This document shows, in pieces, positions 1-8,775 of a stretch of 64,000 bases of DNA. The position numbers and the translations under genes are program-made. This DNA comes from Legionella_C dresdenensis (GTDB lineage Bacteria > Pseudomonadota > Gammaproteobacteria > Legionellales > Legionellaceae). Below the pieces are notes generated by a model that was given only the letters and a program-made list of their open reading frames with translations, ran no database searches and was not told the origin of the DNA. Positions within the stretch are counted from its first letter, which is position 1, and each line of letters begins with the position of its first letter. The stretch spans positions 62,001-126,000 of the forward strand of contig NZ_JBHSAB010000002.1 of assembly GCF_042649825.1 (NCBI RefSeq), written 5' to 3'.

Positions 1-15
1 TGTGTTGTAACTGAT

Positions 16-510
16 ATGGCGTCTACTTCAGATAAAAAAATCGATATCAGCCAGGCGCTGGCTATTAAACAAGCGTATTTAAAGCCGGAATCGATTAAAA
101 CCCTGAAAGATTTTGAAGCGGCAGCAGATAAAATAAGGGCTACAAATTTACCGCTGAAACAGCAAAAAAATGAAATTATAGCGTTATTAAAACAAGCAAA
201 AGGCAATATGGCTGAACCAGAACTTAAAGCCTTAAAACAACAGCTTCAACAAAAGATGCCAGACTCGCCGTCGCTTAAATTTGTCAATCAACTGCGCAGC
301 GAAATGTGGCTGGTGAGAAAAATTCGCGGAACTTACGGTAAAACGGCCACTGCATCGATGATGATAAAAGAGATTGATAGCCAACTCAGCAAAAACTACG
401 CTGCTTCCGCCAAAAGTATCAAAAATCAGATCACCGAGGGTAGAATACAGGACGAGAAAACTAAGCAGCCCGCAAATACTGAAGAAGTAAAGGTTTCTCC
501 GAAAAGATAG
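16..510 (+). CDS. Hypothetical protein, lysine/glutamine-rich, helical
   Basis: A 164-residue soluble protein that I do not recognise. It has no signal peptide or membrane segment. Composition is rich in Lys, Gln, Ala and Ile, and predicted by eye to be almost wholly alpha-helical. The tail after about residue 145 is charged and probably disordered. The frame is open to the left edge of the window with no stop before base 1, so the ATG at 16 is only the first visible start and the true gene may begin upstream. It ends in TAG at 508-510 and is followed at once by a palindromic repeat. Function unknown. Confidence 0.55.
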   Translation: MASTSDKKIDISQALAIKQAYLKPESIKTLKDFEAAADKIRATNLPLKQQKNEIIALLKQAKGNMAEPELKALKQQLQQKMPDSPSLKFVNQLRSEMWLVRKIRGTYGKTATASMMIKEIDSQLSKNYAASAKSIKNQITEGRIQDEKTKQPANTEEVKVSPKR

Positions 511-530
511 ATTGGAATGTAAGTTCCTAC

Positions 531-628
531 CCGTTCGGCCTGAGGAAAATGCGGAGCATTTGTCTCGAAGGCCTGGCACCGTACCACAGGCTTCGAGACA
601 GCGCTAAAGCGTTTCCTCAGCTCGAACG
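531..628. repeat. Palindromic intergenic repeat, copy 1 (second copy at 45.2 kb)
   Basis: Imperfect palindrome of about 98 bp. The outer arms CGTTCGGCCTGAGGAAA (532-548) and TTTCCTCAGCTCGAACG (612-628) pair with two mismatches. The inner arms GTCTCGAAGGCCTG (562-575) and CAGGCTTCGAGAC (587-599) pair with one bulge. The right half recurs almost unchanged at 45191-45255. It lies between convergent genes, so it may also act as a transcription stop. Confidence 0.7.
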
Positions 629-657
629 TTTAGTGAAAGTTAATTAAGCAACACGCC

Positions 658-1011
658 TTAAGCTGCCCGGCGTATTTTATTGGTAAGGTAAGCCTGTTTT
701 TGAGCATCATCAAGCGATTTTAATTCTTTAATTTTTAAAGTAATTTCATGCCTGATGGTGTCGCGGTACTCTTCCAGATCGCTGTCGCTTAATTCGATAG
801 CACTAAGTTTTGGCAAATTGAATGCATAATTAATATTTTTAACCAAATCGCGGTATTGCTCTGGAATCTGATAGTAACCTTGTGGGTTTAATACTTCTTT
901 CAGGGTACTTTGGGCGGTTTCAAAATCTTTTGCTCTGGCAATTTTCAAATTTCCCAGGACAATACGTATTAGAGTGAGGCTATCTTGGCGGACGCTTGCT
1001 GGAATTGACAT
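658..1011 (-). CDS. Hypothetical protein, small helical
   Basis: A 117-residue unknown soluble protein. The frame stays open for 64 more codons upstream, but that extension runs into the neighbouring amidohydrolase gene. The ATG at 1011 is preceded by a Shine-Dalgarno-like GGGAGA about eight bases upstream, so I start it there (MSIPASVRQ). The sequence reads as an all-helical protein with a long charged C-terminal helix rich in Lys, Asp and Glu, ending KIRRAA. No catalytic motif is visible. It lies 85 bp downstream of the amidohydrolase on the same strand and could be cotranscribed with it, but nothing links the functions. Confidence 0.6.
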   Translation of the reverse strand: MSIPASVRQDSLTLIRIVLGNLKIARAKDFETAQSTLKEVLNPQGYYQIPEQYRDLVKNINYAFNLPKLSAIELSDSDLEEYRDTIRHEITLKIKELKSLDDAQKQAYLTNKIRRAA

Positions 1012-1096
1012 AGTGTTTTCTCCCGTGGTTTCGTATACAGCATAGATAAGAAAACCGGGATTTGCAAATAAATTGACCAAATTGCTTAAAATATTT

Positions 1097-2095
1097 CTAA
1101 TTGTGCTGTGCTGACTGTACTTGATCAAAGCACGGATTAGCCGCCAGGGTCGGCATGATTGCCAAGGCATTTTTATAACATATTTTTGCCCGGATATCTT
1201 CACTGATATCAGCTTTATCTATCCAGTTAGCGGCATATACGCAATCCTCATAGGGATAATCAGCGGAAAACAGCACATGATTATCACCCAGGCTTTGCAG
1301 AGAGCACTTCAACGGCGCATCGTCGCACTGACCAGAGGTTGTGATATAGAGATTGCGTTTCAGGTAATCCGAGGGCTGCATTTTCAGCGGCCGTTTCCCG
1401 CAGATTAATTGGGAACGGCTATCAAGCCGCCACAGTTCAAATGGCAGCATTTCGCCCATATGGCCAAGAATAATCTTTAATTGCGGGAAGCGGTCAAAAA
1501 CACCGGCGTAGATCAGACGCAAAAAATGAGAAGACGTTTCGCAATTCCACTCCCACGTTGCCTTTAATAATTCATCGCAACCCTCAAAGACATGGGGTTT
1601 GATATAAGCATCAGTCGGATGAAGGTACAACGGAACATTCAATGCCTGCATCCGCTCCCAAAACATATCATATTGCGGGGCATCCAGATAAACGCCATTG
1701 GTATGACCGTTTACCATTGCACCGGCAAAGCCGAGTTCAGTGACCGTGCGCTCCAATTCATCAGCGGCGGCTTCTGCAGATTGCATGGCCAAATGGGCAA
1801 ATCCCCCGAAGCGGTCAGGGTTTCTTGCAATCTCGCCTGCCAGAATATCATTTGACTCCTGGGCCAGCCGAATAGCGGTTTTAGTATCGGCTTCTGCTTG
1901 CACGCCCGGCCCTGATAAACCAAGAACAGCAAAATCTATCCCTGATTCATCCATTATTGCCAGCCGTAATTGATGAAAATCGCTAAGCCGCGATACCAGC
2001 TCTTTTCGCTTTTGATCGGAAACTTTGGGCATATACCTGATACAGTAATCCAGTAAGCCGGGATTCACAAAATGCTCTTCAAGTGCGATTTTCAT
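1097..2095 (-). CDS. Amidohydrolase-family decarboxylase-like protein (gamma-resorcylate decarboxylase type)
   Basis: A 332-residue TIM-barrel metal-dependent protein of the amidohydrolase-2 group, which holds gamma-resorcylate, 2,3-dihydroxybenzoate and ACMS decarboxylases. The N-terminus begins ALEEHF, giving the Glu-x-His ligand pair (E6, H8) typical of resorcylate decarboxylases instead of the HxH of true hydrolases. Further ligands are H159 (LYLHP), H212 (GHMGE) and D279 (SADYP). Length matches the family (about 325-335). A non-oxidative aromatic decarboxylase is the best reading; the actual substrate cannot be told. The gene starts at an ATG directly after a short AT-rich leader. The downstream small gene may be in the same transcript. 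Confidence 0.8.
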   Translation of the reverse strand: MKIALEEHFVNPGLLDYCIRYMPKVSDQKRKELVSRLSDFHQLRLAIMDESGIDFAVLGLSGPGVQAEADTKTAIRLAQESNDILAGEIARNPDRFGGFAHLAMQSAEAAADELERTVTELGFAGAMVNGHTNGVYLDAPQYDMFWERMQALNVPLYLHPTDAYIKPHVFEGCDELLKATWEWNCETSSHFLRLIYAGVFDRFPQLKIILGHMGEMLPFELWRLDSRSQLICGKRPLKMQPSDYLKRNLYITTSGQCDDAPLKCSLQSLGDNHVLFSADYPYEDCVYAANWIDKADISEDIRAKICYKNALAIMPTLAANPCFDQVQSAQHN

Positions 2096-2162
2096 GGAAT
2101 TATTTTTTTAGCGTTTTTATATGATTTAGCACAAGTTTCTCTGATTTGCCAGTAAGTAAGGC

Positions 2163-2182
2163 GTGTTGGGTAAACCCAACAC
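2163..2182. repeat. Short perfect hairpin, GTTGGGT/ACCCAAC class
   Basis: GTGTTGGG-taaa-CCCAACAC, perfect 8-bp arms. Related hairpins with a TTGGGTC core occur at 4724, 7549, about 41380, about 41455 and in the 45.0-45.3 kb repeat. They usually sit just after stop codons, so several may serve as terminators. Confidence 0.55.
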
Positions 2183-2201
2183 TCAACTAAATAAATAGAG
2201 A

Positions 2202-2393
2202 GTAGCCTTGATGCAGCGAAGCGTAATCAAGGTTTCTATCACGTGTTTAGCGCCTATGCCTTGTAAGTTCAGAGCGGGTAATCCCTTTCCTTTAAAGGCT
2301 TTTTGCAAACACGCATGAAGTCATCCTGACGCTCCCAGATACCATCCCTGGCATCTGAGGGACCTTGATTACGCTACGCTGCATCAAGGCTAC
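2202..2393. repeat. Modular hairpin repeat, copy 1 (outer arms paired)
   Basis: Almost all of the 2096-2411 intergenic region is repeat. The 32-base arms at 2202-2233 and 2362-2393 are inverted with one mismatch. Inside lies a 52-base core (2310-2361) ending in a small hairpin around GGCATCTGAGGG. An orphan left arm at 2279-2309 has no partner here. The same core, with other arms, recurs at 8904-8955 and, inverted, near 26625-26680. Confidence 0.75.
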
Positions 2394-2411
2394 ATCCTGG
2401 ATAGTATCAAT

Positions 2412-4184
2412 TTATGCTTTTACTTGCTCCAGCCAGGCCGCAATTTGCCCCCGTAATATCGCTAAACTGACAATGCCATTTTTCAAAACCTGATTATGAA
2501 ACTGGCGGATATCGAAGCGCTCGCCTAATTGGTCTTTTGCTGTCTGGCGTAATTTTTGTATTTCATTTTTACCCAGCAAATACGCAGTGGCCTGGCCAGG
2601 CATCATAATATAGCGATCCACCTCGCCTTGAATAATATTGTCATCAAGTGCCGTATGCAGCTTTAAATACTCTACCGCCTGATCCCGGCTCCAGTGAAAC
2701 GCATGAATACCTGTGTCAACCACTAAACGGGCTGCCCTTAACGATTCATTGGATAGCATCCCCAGACGGGAAATATCATCTTGATATAATTCCATTTCAT
2801 CAGCCAGACGCTCGACATACAAAGCCCAACCTTCGCCAAATCCTGCATTAAACAAATAGCGATTGATCGTCGGGAGGGATTTGTTTTCATAAACCAGAGC
2901 AATCTGGAAATGGTGTCCTGGTATTAATTCATGGAATAAAGTCGCCTCCTGATCAATACGGCTTTTACTAGCCGGCTCATAAGTATTGATATAAAAAATA
3001 CCTGGCTCAGTGCCTTCGTCATTGGGCGGATGATACTCACCAGATGCGCCTGTTCTGGCCCGATAGGCTGGATAGGCTCTAATTGTTCCTTCGGTTTTTG
3101 GCATGATATCAAACCAGTCGTGAATTTTGGCCTTGGCCCTTTCCAGGGCGGCAAAATTATAATCCAGAATATCCTGTTCAGTTGAAAAATAATTCTGTGA
3201 TTCATTGTTTGCCCGTTTAAAGATCGTTGTTATCTCAGCAGTGCCATATTTTCTCAGGCCAATTTCTGCAATTTCCGCAGAGAGTTTTTGTATTGCCTGC
3301 AAGCCCAGCTCATGAATTTCACGGGCTGTAAAATCCAGGGTAGTCTGCTGCTTTAATTGAGCCTGATAGCATTTTGTACCGGCTGGTATGGCCGAAACGC
3401 CTATCTCTTCCCGGGCATGAACAAGATAGTCATTTTTAAGATAATCAGTATATTTTTTCAGAGAAGGGTTAATAACAGTGTTGATTAAATCTGTAACTTC
3501 CGCCTTAAATTGTTCATCGCCATCGCGGCGGGCAAAATCAAAATAGGGCGACTCTTCAACCGGACTGCCTAAGATTATTGTAATTTGCTTTAAGACGCGT
3601 TCAACCGCAGGTTTAGGCGCAGTATACCCACGCTTGACGCCTGATTTTAAATTATTAATTTGATTATCAACATAGTTACCGAAAGTCCGCCAGCGCGTTA
3701 ACGCCATCTTCCGATATTCCGGCGTTCCAACCGGTTGTTTTTCAGCGACGCCGGCCATTTGATTATGCCAGCCAAATGCCGGATTAATATCCCATAATTC
3801 CACATGACAAATCCGGCTCGCTTTTTGCGCTTCCAGCGTTTCTTTTAACAGTAAGTAGGTAGTATATTGCGGCGTATCTTTTAATTCCTTTTCATCCAGC
3901 GCATTGAGCTGCATCAAAAAATTATCTTCCTGTTGCAACCAGCGGGCATGTCCTTCCAGGGATACATCCGTAAATCGATCTTGCGCCACATCCGATTTTC
4001 CCCAAAAAAGTCCCAATTCGGGGGAATAATCAAACAAGCTTTGTTCATAAGCATTGGCCAGCTCAGAAAATGACAACATATTTTTCTCTCTATCAGGGAG
4101 GTTAGTTGAACCAAACAACTTTAAGTTGAATAGCAGAATTACAGCACCGCATGAAACGGTTAGAAATTTTCTTTTCGAATACAT
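2412..4184 (-). CDS. DUF885 family zinc metallopeptidase-like protein, exported
   Basis: A 590-residue protein of the DUF885 family. Residues 1-27 form a signal peptide or anchor (KRK, then a hydrophobic stretch), so it probably acts in the periplasm or outside the cell. The hallmark motif HELIPGHH lies at 418-425, an HExxH variant supplying metal ligands and the catalytic Glu, and GEGWALYVE lies at 450-458. Both are diagnostic of DUF885 and resemble M32/M3-like gluzincin peptidases. Length is usual for the family (about 580-610). The substrate is unknown; peptidase activity is inferred. It is transcribed alone, away from the MazG gene, and its end faces the repeat at 2.2-2.4 kb. Confidence 0.85.
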   Translation of the reverse strand: MYSKRKFLTVSCGAVILLFNLKLFGSTNLPDREKNMLSFSELANAYEQSLFDYSPELGLFWGKSDVAQDRFTDVSLEGHARWLQQEDNFLMQLNALDEKELKDTPQYTTYLLLKETLEAQKASRICHVELWDINPAFGWHNQMAGVAEKQPVGTPEYRKMALTRWRTFGNYVDNQINNLKSGVKRGYTAPKPAVERVLKQITIILGSPVEESPYFDFARRDGDEQFKAEVTDLINTVINPSLKKYTDYLKNDYLVHAREEIGVSAIPAGTKCYQAQLKQQTTLDFTAREIHELGLQAIQKLSAEIAEIGLRKYGTAEITTIFKRANNESQNYFSTEQDILDYNFAALERAKAKIHDWFDIMPKTEGTIRAYPAYRARTGASGEYHPPNDEGTEPGIFYINTYEPASKSRIDQEATLFHELIPGHHFQIALVYENKSLPTINRYLFNAGFGEGWALYVERLADEMELYQDDISRLGMLSNESLRAARLVVDTGIHAFHWSRDQAVEYLKLHTALDDNIIQGEVDRYIMMPGQATAYLLGKNEIQKLRQTAKDQLGERFDIRQFHNQVLKNGIVSLAILRGQIAAWLEQVKA

Positions 4185-4308
4185 AAGCAGTCTCCCGAAT
4201 GACCGAATACTTAACTTAATGACAGTGAGGCTACGCTGCTTATTTTAATTTAGCAATAGGTTTACAATAAGGTACTATAGGCATGTTGCGTTTTAATACA
4301 GGCAGAAT

Positions 4309-4689
4309 ATGAATCTCTTGGACAAAGTAGTTAAATTGGAAAACGAAGCGGCAGCTTTTGGCTTTTGCTGGGAAAATGCAGAACAAATCATGGCGCAAAT
4401 CCAAAGTGAGTTTTTTGAGATAAAAGAACACATCGACCAACCAATACCTCAAATTAATCAGGAAGAATTGCAAGCGGAAATAGGCGACTTGCTGCATGCC
4501 GTCTTTTCATTATGCGTTTTTTGCAAATTTAGCCCTTCAGAGACTTTATCCCAGACGCTTAATAAATTTGAACGCCGCTTGAATGCAGTCAAGGCCATTG
4601 CCCAGGAGCAAGGATACACCGATTTAAATGGCCATCCTTTTGAGAAGCTAATGGTGGTGTGGGATCAGGCTAAAACCAGAGTCGGATAG
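4309..4689 (+). CDS. MazG-like nucleotide pyrophosphohydrolase
   Basis: A 126-residue all-alpha protein of the MazG fold. An ExxE pair (around E45, E48) and a second acidic cluster, EIGDLLHAVF near residue 66, make the metal-binding ExxE-n-ExxD signature of MazG/dUTPase-type NTP pyrophosphohydrolases. The tail holds the 'FERRL..V' and 'LWDQAK'-like segments common at the end of bacterial MazG domains. It is a single-domain form, half the length of E. coli MazG, and would hydrolyse (d)NTPs to monophosphates, either as house-cleaning or as (p)ppGpp-linked control. It stands alone between the divergent DUF885 gene and a candidate effector. ATG chosen as the first in-frame start. Confidence 0.75.
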   Translation: MNLLDKVVKLENEAAAFGFCWENAEQIMAQIQSEFFEIKEHIDQPIPQINQEELQAEIGDLLHAVFSLCVFCKFSPSETLSQTLNKFERRLNAVKAIAQEQGYTDLNGHPFEKLMVVWDQAKTRVG

Positions 4690-4723
4690 CGGCTCGGAAG
4701 TAAATAGCTTAAAAAAATGCAGG

Positions 4724-4742
4724 TTGGGTCGTTCTGACTCAA
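4724..4742. repeat. TTGGGTC hairpin downstream of the MazG-like gene
   Basis: TTGGGTC-gttct-GACTCAA, seven-base arms with one G-T pair, 35 bp after the MazG-like stop codon. It belongs to the dispersed TTGGGTC hairpin class and could terminate that gene. It lies directly against the promoter proposed for the next gene. Confidence 0.45.
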
Positions 4743-4767
4743 CATTTCCTTATTTTTAGTGTATAAT
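4739..4767 (+). promoter_or_regulatory. Sigma-70-type promoter for the 914-residue candidate effector
   Basis: A perfect -10 TATAAT (4762-4767) stands 17 bp after TCAACA (4739-4744), a 4/6 match to -35. Predicted start of transcription is near 4774, giving a leader of about 30 bases before the ATG at 4804. Confidence 0.5.
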
Positions 4768-4803
4768 ATATGTCCATTTTAAAGCCCATGACAAAAATTT
4801 ATT

Positions 4804-7548
4804 ATGCCCAAAAGCTTTCAAAACTTTCAAAACTACCAGATTACGTTTGTTAATAATCCTGAGACAGGTCCTGAATTCATAGTTAAAGAGTTATTTGGTC
4901 AGGAAATTTCTACACCCTATTTTATTCTTGACTCGTTTGCAAAGGATAGCCTCGATGAAATTTCAAATCTGGATAGCAATGAGCAGGTTATTTATCTTAA
5001 CACTTATATTGAAGAACAATTTGCTCAAATAACCCGCTATGGTGTTCAGGTAGAAAAAGTATCGGGAATTACTATTGTCAGATTTGGTCAATACGGTCTT
5101 GCTGGCGGCTCGCCAAGGGCAATTAGCTTCGTTTTATCTGCAATCGGGTTGGGAGCGGGTATATATCTTAGCTCTATAGGATTTGTTCCTGTCGGAGGTG
5201 GACTTATAAGCGGTGCGTTAGCTGGTTTTATGAAGGCGTGGGAGCAAAAGAAGGAATCCTTTGATGCAACATTGTGTGCAAAAAAAGCGTTAGTAGGGTT
5301 TATTGGCAATTTTTTATCTGGCGGTATCTTCTCTTATGTTGATGATGGCCTGATAGGCGCAATGCTCGCTGGCGCAATCAGCCGTGCCAGTACACTGGTG
5401 TTAGACGCTGCAATCACGAAAGAAAAAATGCCTACAATACAGAAGGTTGTAGAAAAAGCGTTATATGGTGCGATATTCGGCGGAATGAGTAGTGTTGCCG
5501 CTAATAAGGCGGCTGAATATTCAGAAGCGGTAATTGCGCCATTGATTGAAGAGGGTAAAGGATTAATCGCTAAAGTGCTCAGTCAGGGCGTTACAGGCGC
5601 TATCGCCAGTGCGGCCAGCTCTTTGGTAAACACCGTATGTGATAACGCTATCGAAAAACGCCCGCTTACTGATAACCTTGTTTTCAATCTTTTAACCGCT
5701 GCAGGGATCGGCGGTTCGATTGCTTCTTTAAAAGCTATATATGCCATTCTTGAAATACTGACCAAATTAGCCCTGCTTGAGATTAAACGCCTTCAAGCGA
5801 GTCTGGCGATTAAAGAAGAATTTAATTCAAAAATGGCAACGACAATTGTCATAGATGCACAGAATAAGGCCGGGGAGGGCAATCGCACAGCAATGGCAGA
5901 TGCACTTACTCACCAAATGGCACGCATGAGATGGGGAGAGGAAGGCGCAACAAGTCCTGAAACTCAAGCGGCTCGTGATCTTATGCATATGACTTTTATG
6001 ATCGATCAGGGAAGTAAAAATGTAGATGCGCACTATGGCCGCCTTTGCCGCTCGGTTTCAAGATTTATGGAAGAAATCAGGGGAGCGTGGGTTTCCGCAG
6101 AGCTTTTGGACAGATTTGAAAATAATGAAAGTCAAACCCCGCGAGTCAAGACGTTATTAAATAGTACGACCAGAGAATCCATTTGGACTCAGGTTTTCAT
6201 AGAAATAGTGGATAGAAATTTTGCAAAAAACGGATACAAACCACTTACTCCAGCACAACAACAGGCGTTAACGACAGAATTGCATCGTATTGCGCATAAT
6301 GTGCGCACTAAAAAACAGCCCGAGGAGTTTGTAAAAACGGCCAGGGTAATAACCAAGGAAAATTACGAGCCGAAGGAAGAGGATAACGCCATTCAGTCTT
6401 TTTATGACGCGGCAGCAGAAGCACAAGCACTCGCCGAGGGGCGATTTAAGAATGCATCTCCGAATGAAATCTATGAATTTCCAAGAAATTCTTCTGCATT
6501 AACCAAAATGATTAAATCGGTCTGGAATAGCTTAAAAAACATGGGCGCCGGCGTTGGCGCTAATACCAATGGCGAAAGCGCTACGGTTACTGCAGGACCT
6601 GCCAAACAACCGGATTTATTTAACGTTTATACCTACAAACCTAACTCACAAAAACCCGCCCCTCGACAGGCTGGAAACAAGGAAAGGCCAGTTCAAACTA
6701 TACCAATGGAAGTGGAACCGGAAGTTAAAAATCTCTCTGCGCCTGTTGCTGGTGTGGATTATAGTAATATCGCCAGCATATTGACGTCTGCTCAAGGCGA
6801 AAAGCCGCAAGCGAGCTCAACACCAGAAGCTGGTTCTATAAGCACCGGAAAAAGAAGAATTTCTACCAAAAAAAGCGTGGTTATCAAGGGCCGCGATGGA
6901 AGAAACAGGCACCATGATTCTGAAACTGGGAAGTTTGTTCCAGCTCCCGGCAAGCGTATGCGGACGAGCCAGACTTCGAATACTTTTTCCGGATCTGTTT
7001 CAGTACAGGAAAGCGGTCATTCTGTAAGCACCGAGGCTGTGAAGGAATTGATTGCGCCGCGCCCTGTTAGTGGAAAATCTGATATAACAGTGGGCCTTAC
7101 GCACAAGTCAGAGGCCTCCGCCTCTTTAAAGCAAGAAGGGCTAAAATTTCCTAAATTAACTGCTGGAGCAAGTTCTGAAGTACAAATTTTAAATGGCGAA
7201 AATATGAAGGTCAGCGCTTCAACTGCAACTCTGGGGATTGAAGTAAGCCCGAATAACATTTCGGTAGGCGCGCGATTCTCCCTTTTTAGCGCGAGTAAAC
7301 AATTTGAGCTGGCGCCCAAGTGTGATGAATCCGGGTGTACGCAAACGACTGTTACTGTCACTGGCAATCTTGGCAGCATTGGTTTTAAAGGCGGTATAGG
7401 TAAGCAGAATTTAAAAAATGGCGCTACGAAAACACAAATTGAGGCCGGAGCTGGGGGAGGACTATTGGGTGTAACCGCTCATGTCGAAATCACCCATACG
7501 GAAGCACAGCCGAAAATTGAACCTCCTGTTATGCCAGTAAAAATGTAG
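4804..7548 (+). CDS. Candidate secreted effector with glycine-rich membrane-inserting region (unknown family)
   Basis: A 914-residue protein that I cannot place in a family. Residues 1-95 are a soluble head. Residues 96-330 are a long series of glycine/alanine-rich hydrophobic stretches with small-residue spacing, like the helical hairpins of pore-forming or glycine-zipper proteins. Residues 340-560 are a charged helical domain. Residues 600-730 are a proline-rich, low-complexity linker with basic clusters (KRRISTKK, KRMRTSQ). Residues 740-900 are a repetitive beta-rich, glycine-rich tail with several short strands. No N-terminal signal peptide. Size, mosaic order and isolation between housekeeping genes suit a Dot/Icm-type effector or a membrane-acting toxin; this is inference. 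The start ATG has a weak ribosome site. Confidence 0.6.
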   Translation: MPKSFQNFQNYQITFVNNPETGPEFIVKELFGQEISTPYFILDSFAKDSLDEISNLDSNEQVIYLNTYIEEQFAQITRYGVQVEKVSGITIVRFGQYGLAGGSPRAISFVLSAIGLGAGIYLSSIGFVPVGGGLISGALAGFMKAWEQKKESFDATLCAKKALVGFIGNFLSGGIFSYVDDGLIGAMLAGAISRASTLVLDAAITKEKMPTIQKVVEKALYGAIFGGMSSVAANKAAEYSEAVIAPLIEEGKGLIAKVLSQGVTGAIASAASSLVNTVCDNAIEKRPLTDNLVFNLLTAAGIGGSIASLKAIYAILEILTKLALLEIKRLQASLAIKEEFNSKMATTIVIDAQNKAGEGNRTAMADALTHQMARMRWGEEGATSPETQAARDLMHMTFMIDQGSKNVDAHYGRLCRSVSRFMEEIRGAWVSAELLDRFENNESQTPRVKTLLNSTTRESIWTQVFIEIVDRNFAKNGYKPLTPAQQQALTTELHRIAHNVRTKKQPEEFVKTARVITKENYEPKEEDNAIQSFYDAAAEAQALAEGRFKNASPNEIYEFPRNSSALTKMIKSVWNSLKNMGAGVGANTNGESATVTAGPAKQPDLFNVYTYKPNSQKPAPRQAGNKERPVQTIPMEVEPEVKNLSAPVAGVDYSNIASILTSAQGEKPQASSTPEAGSISTGKRRISTKKSVVIKGRDGRNRHHDSETGKFVPAPGKRMRTSQTSNTFSGSVSVQESGHSVSTEAVKELIAPRPVSGKSDITVGLTHKSEASASLKQEGLKFPKLTAGASSEVQILNGENMKVSASTATLGIEVSPNNISVGARFSLFSASKQFELAPKCDESGCTQTTVTVTGNLGSIGFKGGIGKQNLKNGATKTQIEAGAGGGLLGVTAHVEITHTEAQPKIEPPVMPVKM

Positions 7549-7566
7549 GCTGGGTCGTGACCCAGC
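7549..7566. terminator. Perfect hairpin directly after the 914-residue gene
   Basis: GCTGGGTC-gt-GACCCAGC (7549-7566), perfect 8-bp arms, starting on the base after the TAG stop at 7546-7548. No long U-tract follows, so termination is likely but not certain. It belongs to the TTGGGTC repeat class. Confidence 0.5.
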
Positions 7567-7652
7567 ATTCTGCCTCTCTAAGTACCTGGCAATTGTTTGT
7601 TTTTTAATCAAATTATGATATATTATTTTCATTTGCACAAATTGAGGTAGAT

Positions 7653-8672
7653 ATGGTTACAGTTGTACTATCGAGTATTTTGGATCATAAGTTTTTATTA
7701 CAATTTTCTACAAAAGAGCAAAGGGATCAATTCCAAAAGGAATTGCAACAAAGGCTTCTTGAGAAATTTAAGCAAAGAGAAGTTGTGCATTGTGATAGAG
7801 CAGTCTCCGTTTCATGCCTGGATAATCAAGAAAATGAAGTGACAATTTCTGTTAATAACACGGGAATTTTATCACCCATGCGTGTTTTGTGTTTTGTTTT
7901 AACTGGTAACGATTGTGCACTCGAAAGGAAAACAACTGGATACAATCAATGGAATGAAGAAAAAGAAATTTTAGTTCAGTTAATTTCAGAGAGCGGAGGC
8001 TTATATAAATTTCATTTAACCTTATCATATCCTCCTTATCCTGATGAGGCATTCGTTTGTTTAAATGAAAAATTTGAAAAACAATTAGAAAGGCTATTAG
8101 CTGAAAAACCGAATATAGAAGTTGAATTAATAAATTCAAAAATTATTACTCCAAATTTCTTAAGAACTATTTCTAAATTAAAGCAGTTAACAAACACTGT
8201 CGCTGAGTTAAATAATGAGCATGAGAAACTTTATCACGAAAATTTAAGTTTGGAGCAGAGAGTTGATGTTCTTTCTGATAAATTAGCTGATACAAGAAGG
8301 GAACTGCAAATTTATAAGAAAGCTCAGCCAAATCTTATTAACCTAAGAGCAGCCAGCATAATTCAAAATTTCTTCCAAAAAAATAGCGAGAAAATACAAG
8401 CAAGAAAACAAAATAGAATTCTGGAAACAAAAGTAATTTTAGCCCAGTTATTAAGTTTGGATTTGCGGCAAAATAATGGTCAGTGCTTTCATGAGATCAC
8501 TGCAATTTTGACAAATGCTCAGCAAATAGAATTATTACATTTGCCAAAACTGAAAAATGCACTAAAAGAACTTCAAGAGGGTGCATTAAAATTCGCTAAT
8601 TTAATGGAGTCTCTTAACCAGGGTAGATATAATTTTTCTTACCAGGATCAAAGTCCCATGCAATTAGGTTAG
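7653..8672 (+). CDS. Coiled-coil protein with IQ-like segment, candidate effector
   Basis: A 339-residue AT-rich unknown protein. Residues 1-160 look like a mixed alpha/beta domain. Residues about 170-225 form a classical heptad coiled coil (LKQLTNTVAELNNEHEKL and onward). Around 240-262 the segment AASIIQNFFQKNSEKIQARK resembles an IQ calmodulin-binding motif (IQxxFxxxxxxxxARK). The rest is helical. A good ribosome site GAGGT lies five bases before the ATG. No signal peptide or membrane segment is seen. Coiled coils plus a eukaryote-like motif, AT-rich coding sequence and the position next to the 914-residue gene make an effector role plausible. The IQ resemblance is weak by itself. Confidence 0.6.
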   Translation: MVTVVLSSILDHKFLLQFSTKEQRDQFQKELQQRLLEKFKQREVVHCDRAVSVSCLDNQENEVTISVNNTGILSPMRVLCFVLTGNDCALERKTTGYNQWNEEKEILVQLISESGGLYKFHLTLSYPPYPDEAFVCLNEKFEKQLERLLAEKPNIEVELINSKIITPNFLRTISKLKQLTNTVAELNNEHEKLYHENLSLEQRVDVLSDKLADTRRELQIYKKAQPNLINLRAASIIQNFFQKNSEKIQARKQNRILETKVILAQLLSLDLRQNNGQCFHEITAILTNAQQIELLHLPKLKNALKELQEGALKFANLMESLNQGRYNFSYQDQSPMQLG

Positions 8673-8775
8673 ATAAATGGAGAAATTTTATATCTAACTG
8701 ATTTCAATTAAAATCGATGAGCCGTTGATGAAGCCTGATCTATTCAGTAACTGATAAGCTTCTTCCGATGTTTGC

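Noticed and set aside
1012..1203. 64-codon N-terminal extension of the small hypothetical gene
   Set aside because: It overlaps the amidohydrolase coding region and has no ribosome site, whereas the ATG at 1011 has one.
4690..4803. PmrA box in front of the 914-residue gene
   Set aside because: A single CTTAA-like string occurs near 4707 but without a second half-site at the 2-bp spacing; an ordinary -10 promoter explains expression better.
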